The position numbers were made by a program, and so were the translations under genes. From Zhengella sedimenti (GTDB lineage Bacteria > Pseudomonadota > Alphaproteobacteria > Rhizobiales > Rhizobiaceae), in the NCBI RefSeq assembly GCF_046506625.1, contig NZ_JBKFFP010000006.1:229955-293954 (forward strand): a DNA stretch of 64,000 nt. Reading direction: 5' to 3'. The notes under the pieces were generated by a model. The model was not told the DNA's origin. It saw only the letters and a program-made list of their open reading frames with translations, and searched no databases. Shown one piece after another: positions 8,424-15,772 of this stretch. The first letter of the stretch is position 1. Every line of letters starts with the position of its first letter.

Positions 8424-9077
8424 ATGAACCGGTACAGCATGAGCAACACGTTGCCTGCGGAGCAACCGCCCCACGATCCGCCACGCCGGCTGTCGACCGT
8501 ATTGCGCGAACTCGCGGCTTCGACCGAAGGCCCCGTTTCGGTCGGGGCGATCCGCGATGCACTCGGCGACCGGTCCTTCGCGGCTATGCTGATTGTCTTC
8601 GGCGCCGTCAACCTCCTGCCCCTGCCACCGGGCACCTCGGTCATCCTCGGCATTCCGCTGGCCATCGTTTCCGCCCAGATGATCCTTGCCCGCCAGACGG
8701 TCTGGTTGCCCCGTTTCGTCCTGTCAAAGAGCCTGAAGCGCGACCGGATCGACTATGCCATCAACAAGCTGATTCCCGGACTGGAACGCCTGGAGCGCTT
8801 CATCAAGCCGCGATACTGGCCGCTTTCGCGCGGCCAGGCCGACAGGACGCTGGGTCTTGCGATTTTTGTCTTGGCCGTGGCCGTCATCATACCCATCCCG
8901 TTTGGCAACTGGCTGCCCGCATTTGCCGCCACGTTGCTTTCGCTGGCGCTTTCGGAGCGCGACGGCATCCTGCTCGGCGTCGGCGCTGCGATCGGCATGG
9001 TGTCGCTCGCCGTCATCGTGGCGGTGATCGGGGCGGCCGGCGCCGCTGCCGGATTCGTTGCCGGCATGATGGGCTGA
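8424..9077 (+). CDS. exoD: ExoD family membrane protein
   Basis: A 217-residue integral membrane protein of the ExoD family. An N-terminal cytosolic part (RRLSTVLRELA, ALGDRSFAAMLIVFGAVNLLP) leads into several hydrophobic segments, with the family's proline-rich loop PLPPGTS near residue 73 and a second loop IPIPFGNWLP near 157. In Sinorhizobium exoD affects exopolysaccharide production and alkaline tolerance; its biochemical role is unknown. A start at 8439 (MSNTLP) is equally possible, since neither has a clear ribosome binding site. It is on the same strand within the demethylation block, but its connection to one-carbon metabolism is unclear. Confidence 0.82.
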   Translation: MNRYSMSNTLPAEQPPHDPPRRLSTVLRELAASTEGPVSVGAIRDALGDRSFAAMLIVFGAVNLLPLPPGTSVILGIPLAIVSAQMILARQTVWLPRFVLSKSLKRDRIDYAINKLIPGLERLERFIKPRYWPLSRGQADRTLGLAIFVLAVAVIIPIPFGNWLPAFAATLLSLALSERDGILLGVGAAIGMVSLAVIVAVIGAAGAAAGFVAGMMG

Positions 9078-9185
9078 CGGCCTTAATTCGCACCTGTCGC
9101 TTTTGAAATTTCCGGCGTCGCGCGGCAACCAGCGGCCAGGCGCCGGCTCCGCAATTCTCGACCCCGAACGAAAGGTAACCGGAAC

Positions 9186-9488
9186 ATGGCCGATCTCGTC
9201 ATCGTCTACTGGCGCGACATCCCCGCCCAGGTGATCGTGAAGCAGGGGCGCAAGAGCGCCAAGCGCGAGCTGTCGCAGCGCTTCGCCGAGGCCATAGACA
9301 TGGCCGCGATGCGCTCCGGCGCGGCCGATACCGATGCCTATCTGGAAGAGTGGCGGCGGGCAGCACCCGTCGCCGTGGGAGACGACCTCGAGGCCGAAGC
9401 CGACAAGGCGGCCGCCGAACTGGAATCGGCATGGCCGAGGGAACGTCTCGTCGCCCTTGTCCAAACGGGAGGACGCGATGGCGCCTGA
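9186..9488 (+). CDS. Small protein of the 'virulence factor' domain family, near MTHFR genes
   Basis: A 100-residue acidic protein beginning MADLVIVYWRDIPAQVIVK. The YWRDIPAQV motif and the following QGRKSAKRELSQRFAEAID stretch are the signature of a small family labelled 'virulence factor' in databases, a name without demonstrated function. Its 3' end overlaps the MetV-like gene by 11 bases, so the two are coupled. The family is repeatedly found next to methylenetetrahydrofolate reductase genes in alphaproteobacteria, which suggests a role in folate or corrinoid chemistry rather than virulence. GAAAGGTAACCGG precedes the ATG. Confidence 0.78.
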   Translation: MADLVIVYWRDIPAQVIVKQGRKSAKRELSQRFAEAIDMAAMRSGAADTDAYLEEWRRAAPVAVGDDLEAEADKAAAELESAWPRERLVALVQTGGRDGA

Positions 9489-10068
9489 AACTGCGGCGAA
9501 AGCCGCCACTGGAAGCAAGAAGGCCGCAAAGGGAGCGGCCTCGGCCTATGTGCCGTCCGGCGTGTCGCCGGTTTCACGGGCGCGCAAGGCCTATACGATC
9601 CGCCTTTGGTCGGTGCGCCATGCCCGCTTCCTGGAATGGGTCTACGCACGTTTCTCGGGCCTGTTCCTGGCGCTCCACCCGCTCTGGAAGGCTGTCGGCT
9701 ACCGGCGCGCCGAACCGCCGGTGAAATTCGTCGAGAAGCGCGTCAAGGGTCTTCTCTTCGATTGCCGCATGTGCGGCCAGTGCATCCTGTCCTCCACCGG
9801 CATGTCCTGCCCGATGAACTGCCCGAAGCAACTGCGCAACGGACCCTGCGGCGGTGTGCGGGCGAATGGCAATTGCGAAGTCGAACCCGACATGCCCTGC
9901 GTCTGGGTGCAGGCATGGAAGGGAACCGGGAGCATGCGTGAAGGCCGCGCCAACATCATGAACGTGCAGAAGCCGGTCGACCAGAGCCTGCGCGAGACCT
10001 CCGCATGGCTCCGCGTCACCGCCAACGCAGCAGCCGGACGCGAAGCCGCCAGGGAGCGCGCGCAATGA
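9478..10068 (+). CDS. MetV-like zinc/iron-sulfur subunit of methylenetetrahydrofolate reductase
   Basis: A 196-residue protein with the MTHFR_C domain found in the MetV subunit of acetogen-type reductases. Eight cysteines cluster between about residues 96 and 141: CRMCGQC, SCPMNC, GPCGG, GNC and MPCVW. This fits metal or iron-sulfur binding. An Ala/Lys-rich N-terminus precedes the domain. The ATG at 9478 is preferred over upstream in-frame starts because GGGAGGA lies just before it. The stop overlaps the metF start (ATGA), so MetV and MetF should be made together. The pair would oxidise methyl-THF to methylene-THF when methyl groups flow in from the corrinoid branch. Confidence 0.82.
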   Translation: MAPETAAKAATGSKKAAKGAASAYVPSGVSPVSRARKAYTIRLWSVRHARFLEWVYARFSGLFLALHPLWKAVGYRRAEPPVKFVEKRVKGLLFDCRMCGQCILSSTGMSCPMNCPKQLRNGPCGGVRANGNCEVEPDMPCVWVQAWKGTGSMREGRANIMNVQKPVDQSLRETSAWLRVTANAAAGREAARERAQ

Positions 10069-11159
10069 CGGGTTCTCCCGACTCCAATCCGCTGGATCCG
10101 TCCGCCCCGCTCGATCCCCTGCCCGGACACGTTTCGCGCGGCCGTCTCGAACGTGTTCTGCGCCGCGGCGAATTCGCCGTGACCGCCGAACTCAACCCGC
10201 CCGACAGCGCCGATCCGCAGGAAGTCTACGAACGCGCGGCCATCTTCGATGGCTGGGTGGACGGCATCAACGCCGTGGATGCCTCGGGCGCCAACTGTCA
10301 CATGTCCTCGGTCGGCATCTGCGCGCTGCTCACCCGCATGGGTTATGCCCCGATCATGCAGATCGCCTGCCGCGACAAGAACCGCATCGCCATCCAGGGC
10401 GACGTGCTGGGTGCCGCCGCCATGGGCGTGGCCAACATGCTCTGCCTGACCGGCGATGGCGTACAGGCCGGCGACCAGCCCGGCGCCAAGCCTGTCTTCG
10501 ACCTCGACTGCATGTCGCTCCTGGAAACGGTGCGCACCATGCGCGACGAGCAGCGCTTCCTGTCCGGCCGGCCCATCACCTCGCCACCCCATGTCTTTCT
10601 CGGCGCCGCGATCAACCCGTTTGCCCCGCCCTACGATTTCCGCCCGCACCGTCTCGCCAAGAAGATCGCCGCCGGCGCCCAGTTCGTCCAGAGCCAGTAT
10701 TGCTATGACGTGCCGATGCTGCGCGAATACATGAAGCGCGTTGTCGACATGGGCCTCCACGAGAAGTGCTTCATCCTCGTTGGCGTCGGTCCGCTGGCCT
10801 CGGCGAAGACCGCCAAGTGGATGCGCTCCAACGTGCCCGGCGTCCATATCCCCGATGCCGTCATCAAGCGGCTGGAAGGCGCCGAGAAGCAGAAGCGCGA
10901 GGGCAAGCGCCTGTGCATCGACATCATGAACGAGGTCAAGGAAATCGAGGGTGTGTCCGGGGTCCATGTCATGGCCTACCGGCAGGAGGAGTTCGTCGCC
11001 GAGATCGTGCATGAATCCGGCGTCCTGAAAGGCCGCAAGCCCTGGCAGCGCGAGAGCCGTCCTGACGATGCCGTCATCGCCGAACGTCTCGAGGAAATCA
11101 TGGCGCAGGAAGCGGAACGGCCCGCAGCCATCGTCGCCGACGTGGTGGACAACAACTGA
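10065..11159 (+). CDS. metF: Methylenetetrahydrofolate reductase (MetF subunit)
   Basis: A 364-residue TIM-barrel protein of the methylenetetrahydrofolate reductase family. Visible features are AELNPPDSADPQEV near the N-terminus (the conserved E of the family), CLTGDGVQAGDQP in the middle (FAD/folate region) and GAAINPFAPPYDF with QFVQSQYCYD in the second half. It starts at an ATG overlapping the MetV stop. In this block it most likely runs toward 5,10-methylene-THF, feeding serine or formate metabolism; reductive use for methionine is also possible. A SahR-like operator lies just downstream, before the next gene. Confidence 0.9.
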   Translation: MTGSPDSNPLDPSAPLDPLPGHVSRGRLERVLRRGEFAVTAELNPPDSADPQEVYERAAIFDGWVDGINAVDASGANCHMSSVGICALLTRMGYAPIMQIACRDKNRIAIQGDVLGAAAMGVANMLCLTGDGVQAGDQPGAKPVFDLDCMSLLETVRTMRDEQRFLSGRPITSPPHVFLGAAINPFAPPYDFRPHRLAKKIAAGAQFVQSQYCYDVPMLREYMKRVVDMGLHEKCFILVGVGPLASAKTAKWMRSNVPGVHIPDAVIKRLEGAEKQKREGKRLCIDIMNEVKEIEGVSGVHVMAYRQEEFVAEIVHESGVLKGRKPWQRESRPDDAVIAERLEEIMAQEAERPAAIVADVVDNN

Positions 11160-11198
11160 GAACGGCTCCGCCCAGGGGCTTGATGCAAATGAGATAAC

Positions 11199-11220
11199 GA
11201 TATAAAGAAGTCTTTATATC
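11199..11220. promoter_or_regulatory. 22-bp AT-rich palindrome, SahR-like operator upstream of the methyl-THF methyltransferase
   Basis: GATATAAAGA and TCTTTATATC are perfect 10-bp arms around a central AG. The site ends directly before the ribosome binding site AAAGGAG of the methyltransferase gene at 11234. It is a strikingly AT-rich palindrome in GC-rich DNA. The pattern ATATAAAGA-nn-TCTTTATAT resembles, from memory, operators of SahR, the ArsR-family regulator of methionine/SAH-cycle genes in proteobacteria. No ArsR gene is in the window. It could repress an internal promoter for the last two pathway genes. Confidence 0.65.
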
Positions 11221-11233
11221 AAAGGAGACAGGC

Positions 11234-12190
11234 ATGACCCGTACCATCGTGGCTTCCGCGACCCGAGAGGTCGTCATCGGCTTCGACCAGCCGTTCTGCG
11301 TCATCGGCGAGCGCATCAATCCGACCGGCCGCAAGAAGCTGGCTGCCGAAATGGTGGAGGGCAATTTCGAGACGGTGAAGAAGGACGCGCTCGAACAGGT
11401 CGCGGCCGGCGCAACGATGCTTGACGTCAATGCAGGCGTCACGGCGGTCGATCCCAATGCGACAGAACCGGCCCTTCTCGTGCAGACGCTTGAAATCGTG
11501 CAAAGCCTCGTCGATGTGCCCCTGTCGATCGATTCGTCGGTCTCCGCGGCCATCGAGGCAGCCTTGAAAGTGGCCAGGGGCCGACCGCTCGTCAACTCGG
11601 TGACTGGCGAGGAGGAGAAGCTGGAAGCCATCCTGCCCCTCTGCAAGAAATACGATGTTCCGGTGGTCGCCATCTCCAACGACGAGACCGGTATCTCGCA
11701 GGACCCGGATGTCCGTTTCGCCGTGGCAAAGAAGATCGTCGAACGCGCCGCCGATTACGGCATTCCGGCCCACGATATTGTCGTCGATCCCCTCGTCATG
11801 CCGATCGGCGCCATGGGCACCGCAGGCAAGCAGGTCTTCGCCCTGCTGCGCCGCCTGCGTGACGAACTGAAGGTCAACACCACCTGCGGCCTGTCGAACA
11901 TCTCCTTCGGCCTGCCGCACCGCCACGGCATCAATGCCGGCTTCATTCCCATGGTCATCGGCGCCGGCATGACGTCGGCCATCATGAATCCCTGCCGCCC
12001 GCAGGAAATGGAAATGGTCCGCGCGGCCAACGTGCTCAATGGCACCGATCCTGACTGCATGACATGGATCCGCACCTACAAGGACTACAAGCCCCATGTC
12101 GGCGGTGCGCCTTCGCCGGCGCCTGCCGCCCCTGCAGCAACCGCCGGCGGCCGCCGTGGCGGTCGGGCGGCACGTCGCGCCCAGGCCTGA
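11234..12190 (+). CDS. Methyltetrahydrofolate:corrinoid methyltransferase (pterin-binding domain)
   Basis: A 318-residue protein with the pterin-binding TIM barrel shared by MtgA, AcsE and the MetH folate domain. Diagnostic motifs are VIGERINPTGRKKL near residue 24, MLDVNAGV (DVNAG), SIDSS and NSVTGEEEK. It moves the methyl group between the corrinoid protein encoded at 6395 and tetrahydrofolate, linking demethylation to the folate pool. AAAGGAG precedes the ATG by six bases. The C-terminal 30 residues are a Pro/Ala then Arg/Gly-rich tail (GGRRGGRAARRAQA) beyond the barrel, similar in composition to tails on the RACo and MttB proteins. A long open frame on the opposite strand is a shadow. Confidence 0.9.
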   Translation: MTRTIVASATREVVIGFDQPFCVIGERINPTGRKKLAAEMVEGNFETVKKDALEQVAAGATMLDVNAGVTAVDPNATEPALLVQTLEIVQSLVDVPLSIDSSVSAAIEAALKVARGRPLVNSVTGEEEKLEAILPLCKKYDVPVVAISNDETGISQDPDVRFAVAKKIVERAADYGIPAHDIVVDPLVMPIGAMGTAGKQVFALLRRLRDELKVNTTCGLSNISFGLPHRHGINAGFIPMVIGAGMTSAIMNPCRPQEMEMVRAANVLNGTDPDCMTWIRTYKDYKPHVGGAPSPAPAAPAATAGGRRGGRAARRAQA

Positions 12191-12198
12191 GCGCAAGC

Positions 12199-14229
12199 GT
12201 GAGCGAGCACCTCGTCCTCTTCATGCCCTCGGGCAAGCGCGGGCGCTTTGCCAAGGGCACGCCGGTGCTCGACGCCGCGCGCGAGCTTGGCGTCTACGTG
12301 GAAAGCGTTTGCGGCGGCCGTGGCATCTGCGGCCGTTGCCAGGTGGAGGTACAGACCGGGCGCTTCGCCAAGCACGGCATCACGTCCGAAGCCGCCAACA
12401 TTTCCGGCTGGTCTGCAAAGGAACAGCGCTACGTGGAAAAGCGCGGCGCGCTGGCCGAAGGCCGCCGCCTTTCGTGTTCCGCCCTGATCGAGGGCGACCT
12501 CGTCATCGATGTCCCGCAGGATTCGGTCGTCAACGCGCAGGTCGTGCGCAAGAAGGCCACCGACAAGATCATCGAACGCAACCCGGCGATCGGCCTGTGC
12601 TATGTCGAGGTTGAAGAGCCGGACATGCACAAGCCGCTCGGCGACCTCGACCGGTTGAAGGCCGCGCTGGCCCGTGACTGGGGCTACGAGAACCTGGCCG
12701 TGGACTTCCGCCTCGTGCCCCAGGTCCAGTCGATCCTCCGGCAAGGGAAATGGAGCGTCACGGCCGCGATCCATCGCGATGGCGAGACCGACCGGCCCAC
12801 CATCATCGCGCTGTGGCCGGGCCTTAAGAACGAGGCCTGGGGCATCGCCTGCGACATCGGCTCCACCACGATCGCGATGCACCTGGTCTCGCTCCTCTCG
12901 GGACGCATCGCGGCCTCCTCCGGGACGTCCAATCCGCAGATCCGCTTCGGCGAGGACCTGATGAGCCGCGTCTCCTACGTCATGATGAATCCGGAAGGCC
13001 GGAAAGCCATGACGCTGGCTGTCCGCGAGGCCATCAACGGGCTTGTCGGCAAGGTGTGCGAGGAAGCCGGCGCCGACCGCACCGACATCCTCGATACCGT
13101 TTTCGTCGGCAATCCGGTGATGCACCACCTGTTCCTGGGCATCGACCCGACCGAGCTTGGCGGCGCGCCCTTCGCACTTGCAGCCTCCGGCGCCCTGTCG
13201 CTGTCAGCTGCCGAGATCGGTATTGCGGTCAATCCGGGCGCGCGCACCTATGTCCTGCCTTGTATCGCCGGTCATGTCGGCGCCGATGCCGCCGCCGCGA
13301 CCCTGTCGGAAGGCCCTCACCGTCAGGAACGGGAGATGCTTCTGGTCGATGTCGGCACCAATGCCGAGATCGTGCTCGGCAATGCCCGTCACACCGTCGC
13401 CTGTTCCTCGCCGACAGGCCCCGCCTTCGAGGGTGCGGAAATCTCCGGCGGCCAGCGCGCCGCGCCCGGAGCGATCGAACGTGTGCGCATCGACGCGCAG
13501 ACGCTGGAGCCGCGCTACCGGGTGATCGGTTCCGAGCTGTGGTCCGACGAGGACGGTTTTGCAGCCTCCCTGAACGGGACGGGTGTCACCGGCATTTGCG
13601 GCTCCGGCATCATCGAGGTCATCGCCGAAATGTTCCTGGCAGGAGTCATTTCCGAAGATGGCGTCGTCGACGGCGCCCTGGCGGCCCGTTCGCCACGCAT
13701 CGTCGAACAGGGCCGCACCTTCGCCTACGTCCTGCAGGAAGCCAATCCGCGCATCGTCGTCACCCAGAACGATGTGCGCGCCATCCAGCTTGCCAAGGCC
13801 GCGCTTTATGCGGGCATTCGCCTGCTGATGCAAAAAAAGGGCATCAGCAAGGTCGATGCCATCCGCTTTGCCGGCGCCTTCGGCTCCTATATCGATCCGA
13901 AATACGCCATGGTGCTGGGCCTCATTCCCGATTGCGACCTCGACGATGTCAAGGCCGTGGGCAACGCGGCCGGGGACGGCGCATTGATGGCGCTTCTCAA
14001 CCGGGACCATCGCCGCGAGATCGAGAGTGCCGTCGCGCGCATCGAGAAGATCGAGACGGCACTGGAGCCCGATTTCCAGCAGCTCTTCGTCGATGCCATG
14101 GCCCTTCCCAACAAGGTCGACCCTTTCCCCTGCCTCGCGCAGGTGGTTCAGCTTCCGGAGCGCAAGACCCTGGCAGAGGCGGGCGAGGCTGGTGGCGGAC
14201 GCCGGCGCGGTGGACGGCGCCCGCGTTGA
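12199..14229 (+). CDS. RACo-type corrinoid protein reactivase (ferredoxin + ASKHA ATPase)
   Basis: A 676-residue protein from a GTG nine bases after the methyltransferase stop; the upstream in-frame codons lie inside that gene. The N-terminal [2Fe-2S] domain has cysteines near 38, 44, 47 and 93 (VCGGRGICGRC and LSCSA). A linker leads to an ASKHA ATPase fold with phosphate loops CDIGSTTIAMHL (about 219) and VDVGTNAEIVL, plus CGSGIIEVIAE. Reactivases of this type use ATP and an electron to return inactive Co(II) corrinoid to Co(I). This completes the pathway. The C-terminus ends in a GGGRRRGGRRPR tail, the third such tail in the pathway. Confidence 0.92.
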   Translation: MSEHLVLFMPSGKRGRFAKGTPVLDAARELGVYVESVCGGRGICGRCQVEVQTGRFAKHGITSEAANISGWSAKEQRYVEKRGALAEGRRLSCSALIEGDLVIDVPQDSVVNAQVVRKKATDKIIERNPAIGLCYVEVEEPDMHKPLGDLDRLKAALARDWGYENLAVDFRLVPQVQSILRQGKWSVTAAIHRDGETDRPTIIALWPGLKNEAWGIACDIGSTTIAMHLVSLLSGRIAASSGTSNPQIRFGEDLMSRVSYVMMNPEGRKAMTLAVREAINGLVGKVCEEAGADRTDILDTVFVGNPVMHHLFLGIDPTELGGAPFALAASGALSLSAAEIGIAVNPGARTYVLPCIAGHVGADAAAATLSEGPHRQEREMLLVDVGTNAEIVLGNARHTVACSSPTGPAFEGAEISGGQRAAPGAIERVRIDAQTLEPRYRVIGSELWSDEDGFAASLNGTGVTGICGSGIIEVIAEMFLAGVISEDGVVDGALAARSPRIVEQGRTFAYVLQEANPRIVVTQNDVRAIQLAKAALYAGIRLLMQKKGISKVDAIRFAGAFGSYIDPKYAMVLGLIPDCDLDDVKAVGNAAGDGALMALLNRDHRREIESAVARIEKIETALEPDFQQLFVDAMALPNKVDPFPCLAQVVQLPERKTLAEAGEAGGGRRRGGRRPR

Positions 14230-14250
14230 ACGCGCCCGATCCTTCCTGGA

Positions 14251-15141
14251 TCAGGCAGCTGCCTTCAGCGCGAAGCAGGCGCGCAGGTGGTCGGCCGCCG
14301 CGGCCACGGCCGGGTTCGGATTGTCGCGCACGATGAGTCCGAGCTGATAGGTGCCCAGCGGCGGCAGCCTGTCACCAGCGCGGGCCGGAACGATCGGGTC
14401 CGCGATCGAGGATGCGGGCATCGGAGCGACCACGAGATCGGCGAGAATCGCAGCGCGTTGACCCGAGATATAGGCTGTCTGGAACGCGATCCTGTAATCC
14501 CGTCCCGCCTTTTCGAGACCGCCCAGCGCAGCACCCCGCCACGAACAGCCGTCTTCCCAGACCGACACCGGCAAGGGATCGCGCGTCGCCGCGCACCCGC
14601 CCTTCAGGCAGGCCCACACCAGCGGCTCCTCCATGAGCACCTCCACATGCCTGTCGGCCGTATGGACACCGCAGGTCACCATGGCGAGATCGAGACCACC
14701 CTTGCCAAGCCGCTCGATCAAATGGTTCGTGTTCTCGACGACCACGTTGACCGTCACCCCCGGATGGCTTTGCGAGAAGCGGCGCAGCATGTCCGGCAGA
14801 TAGCGTTCCGACACGTCGTCAGGCGCGCCGAGACGCACTTCCCCTGCGACATCCGGTGAGATGAACTTCGACACGGCCTCGGAATTGAGCGCAAGGATAC
14901 GGCGCGCATAGGCCAGCAGCATTTCGCCGTCCGCAGTCACATGCACCGACCGGCTGTCGCGCACGAAGAGCGGCTTGCCGAGCAGATCCTCCAGCTTGCG
15001 GATCTGCATGGAAACCGCCGACGGTGTGCGCAGCACCTGTTCTGCCGCCTGCGTGAAGCTCCCGGTCTCCGAAATCGCAACGAAGGTGCGCAGCAAATCC
15101 GTGTCGATGAGAGGTGCATGAGCCATGGTTACACCATTCAT
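14251..15141 (-). CDS. LysR-family transcriptional regulator
   Basis: A 296-residue LysR protein convergent with the RACo gene (21-base gap). The winged helix-turn-helix is at about residues 15-75 (TFVAISETGSFTQAAEQV, PSAVSMQIRKLEDLLGKPLF), followed by a periplasmic-binding-like sensor domain. The closest-looking subgroup by N-terminal sequence is that of NodD/HvrB-type short regulators, but this is not firm. A start at 15126 (MAHAPL) is plausible and would leave a TTCA-n7-TGAA element at 15137-15151 outside the coding region. Its position at the end of the demethylation block makes it a candidate regulator of that block. Confidence 0.88.
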   Translation of the reverse strand: MNGVTMAHAPLIDTDLLRTFVAISETGSFTQAAEQVLRTPSAVSMQIRKLEDLLGKPLFVRDSRSVHVTADGEMLLAYARRILALNSEAVSKFISPDVAGEVRLGAPDDVSERYLPDMLRRFSQSHPGVTVNVVVENTNHLIERLGKGGLDLAMVTCGVHTADRHVEVLMEEPLVWACLKGGCAATRDPLPVSVWEDGCSWRGAALGGLEKAGRDYRIAFQTAYISGQRAAILADLVVAPMPASSIADPIVPARAGDRLPPLGTYQLGLIVRDNPNPAVAAAADHLRACFALKAAA

Positions 15142-15234
15142 TTTTTCTGAAAGAAGAGTTCATATCTTTTCGTTTGATTGAATCGATGTCAATCCCCATT
15201 CTTTCCCTGTCAGCACGGGAAAAGGAGACATCCG

Positions 15235-15378
15235 ATGACGATCCGCAACGCTTTCGCCAGGACGGTATCGAATATCGCAAGGCAATACCGCCGCCACCGC
15301 ACGCACCGCATCCTGGAATCTCTGCCTGCCGAAATCCGCAAGGATATCGGCTACCTGGGTGGATCACGGGATCACTGA
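15235..15378 (+). CDS. Small DUF1127 protein (first of two)
   Basis: A 47-residue basic protein with a strong ribosome binding site (AAAAGGAGA) eight bases before the ATG. The DUF1127 signature is clear: RTHRILESLPAEIRKDIGY. An amphipathic helix with many arginines is followed by the LP-x-E-x-R-KDIG motif. Small DUF1127 proteins in Rhodobacter and Agrobacterium influence RNA turnover, nutrient uptake and stress responses and may bind RNA. A second copy lies 180 bases downstream. The long upstream extension of the open frame lacks a start signal and is excluded. Confidence 0.8.
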   Translation: MTIRNAFARTVSNIARQYRRHRTHRILESLPAEIRKDIGYLGGSRDH

Positions 15379-15560
15379 GCCGGCACCCGGCCAGAGAGAC
15401 GTTTCGGCCCGCGTCGCATCGCGGCTACCGCGCGTCGCGGTCCAGCCATCGCAACGGTTGGTCCAGGCGTATCAGCCCGCAGAACAAGCGGCGATGCAGC
15501 CGGACCGCACGCCCCCTGATGAGCGCCTCGCGTCACAGGCCCGGACATTGGAGACATGAG

Positions 15561-15701
15561 ATGATCAGCTTTCGCGCCTACATGCAGCGGATTGAAGCCC
15601 ATCGCGCCCGCCAGCGCACCCGGCAGTTGATTGAACGGCTGCCCGAGCATCTGCGCAACGATATCGGCAACCCGCATCTGGACCATGGTTGCAGCCGATG
15701 A
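15561..15701 (+). CDS. Small DUF1127 protein (second of two)
   Basis: A 46-residue basic protein, start supported by TTGGAGACATGAG before the ATG. It shows the DUF1127 pattern: RTRQLIERLPEHLRNDIGN preceded by an Arg-rich helix (RIEAHRARQR). It shares the length and motif of the copy at 15235, so the two look like a tandem duplication that has diverged. The 182 bases between them hold no gene I can support. A GC-rich hairpin follows at 15726. Each could act independently in post-transcriptional regulation, as described for DUF1127 family members. Confidence 0.75.
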   Translation: MISFRAYMQRIEAHRARQRTRQLIERLPEHLRNDIGNPHLDHGCSR

Positions 15702-15725
15702 CGGCTGGCCGGTTCACATCCTGAA

Positions 15726-15749
15726 ACGCCGCTCCATCCGGGGCGGCGT
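15726..15749. terminator. GC-rich hairpin between the DUF1127 and YbdK genes, possible bidirectional terminator
   Basis: ACGCCGCTCC pairs with GGGGCGGCGT (one G-T pair) around a four-base loop, ten pairs in total. It lies 25 bases after the second DUF1127 stop and 24 bases after the end of the convergent YbdK gene. The trailing sequence on the plus strand (CTTCGCTT) is only weakly T-rich. Confidence 0.5.
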
Positions 15750-15772
15750 CTTCGCTTGCACCCGGCCTGCCC

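Noticed and set aside
11219..12196. 325-codon minus-strand frame opposite the methyl-THF methyltransferase
   Set aside because: The plus strand has a ribosome binding site and pterin-binding motifs. The minus frame has neither.
15379..15560. Small open frames between the two DUF1127 genes
   Set aside because: No ribosome binding site or recognisable motif; likely leader and spacer sequence.
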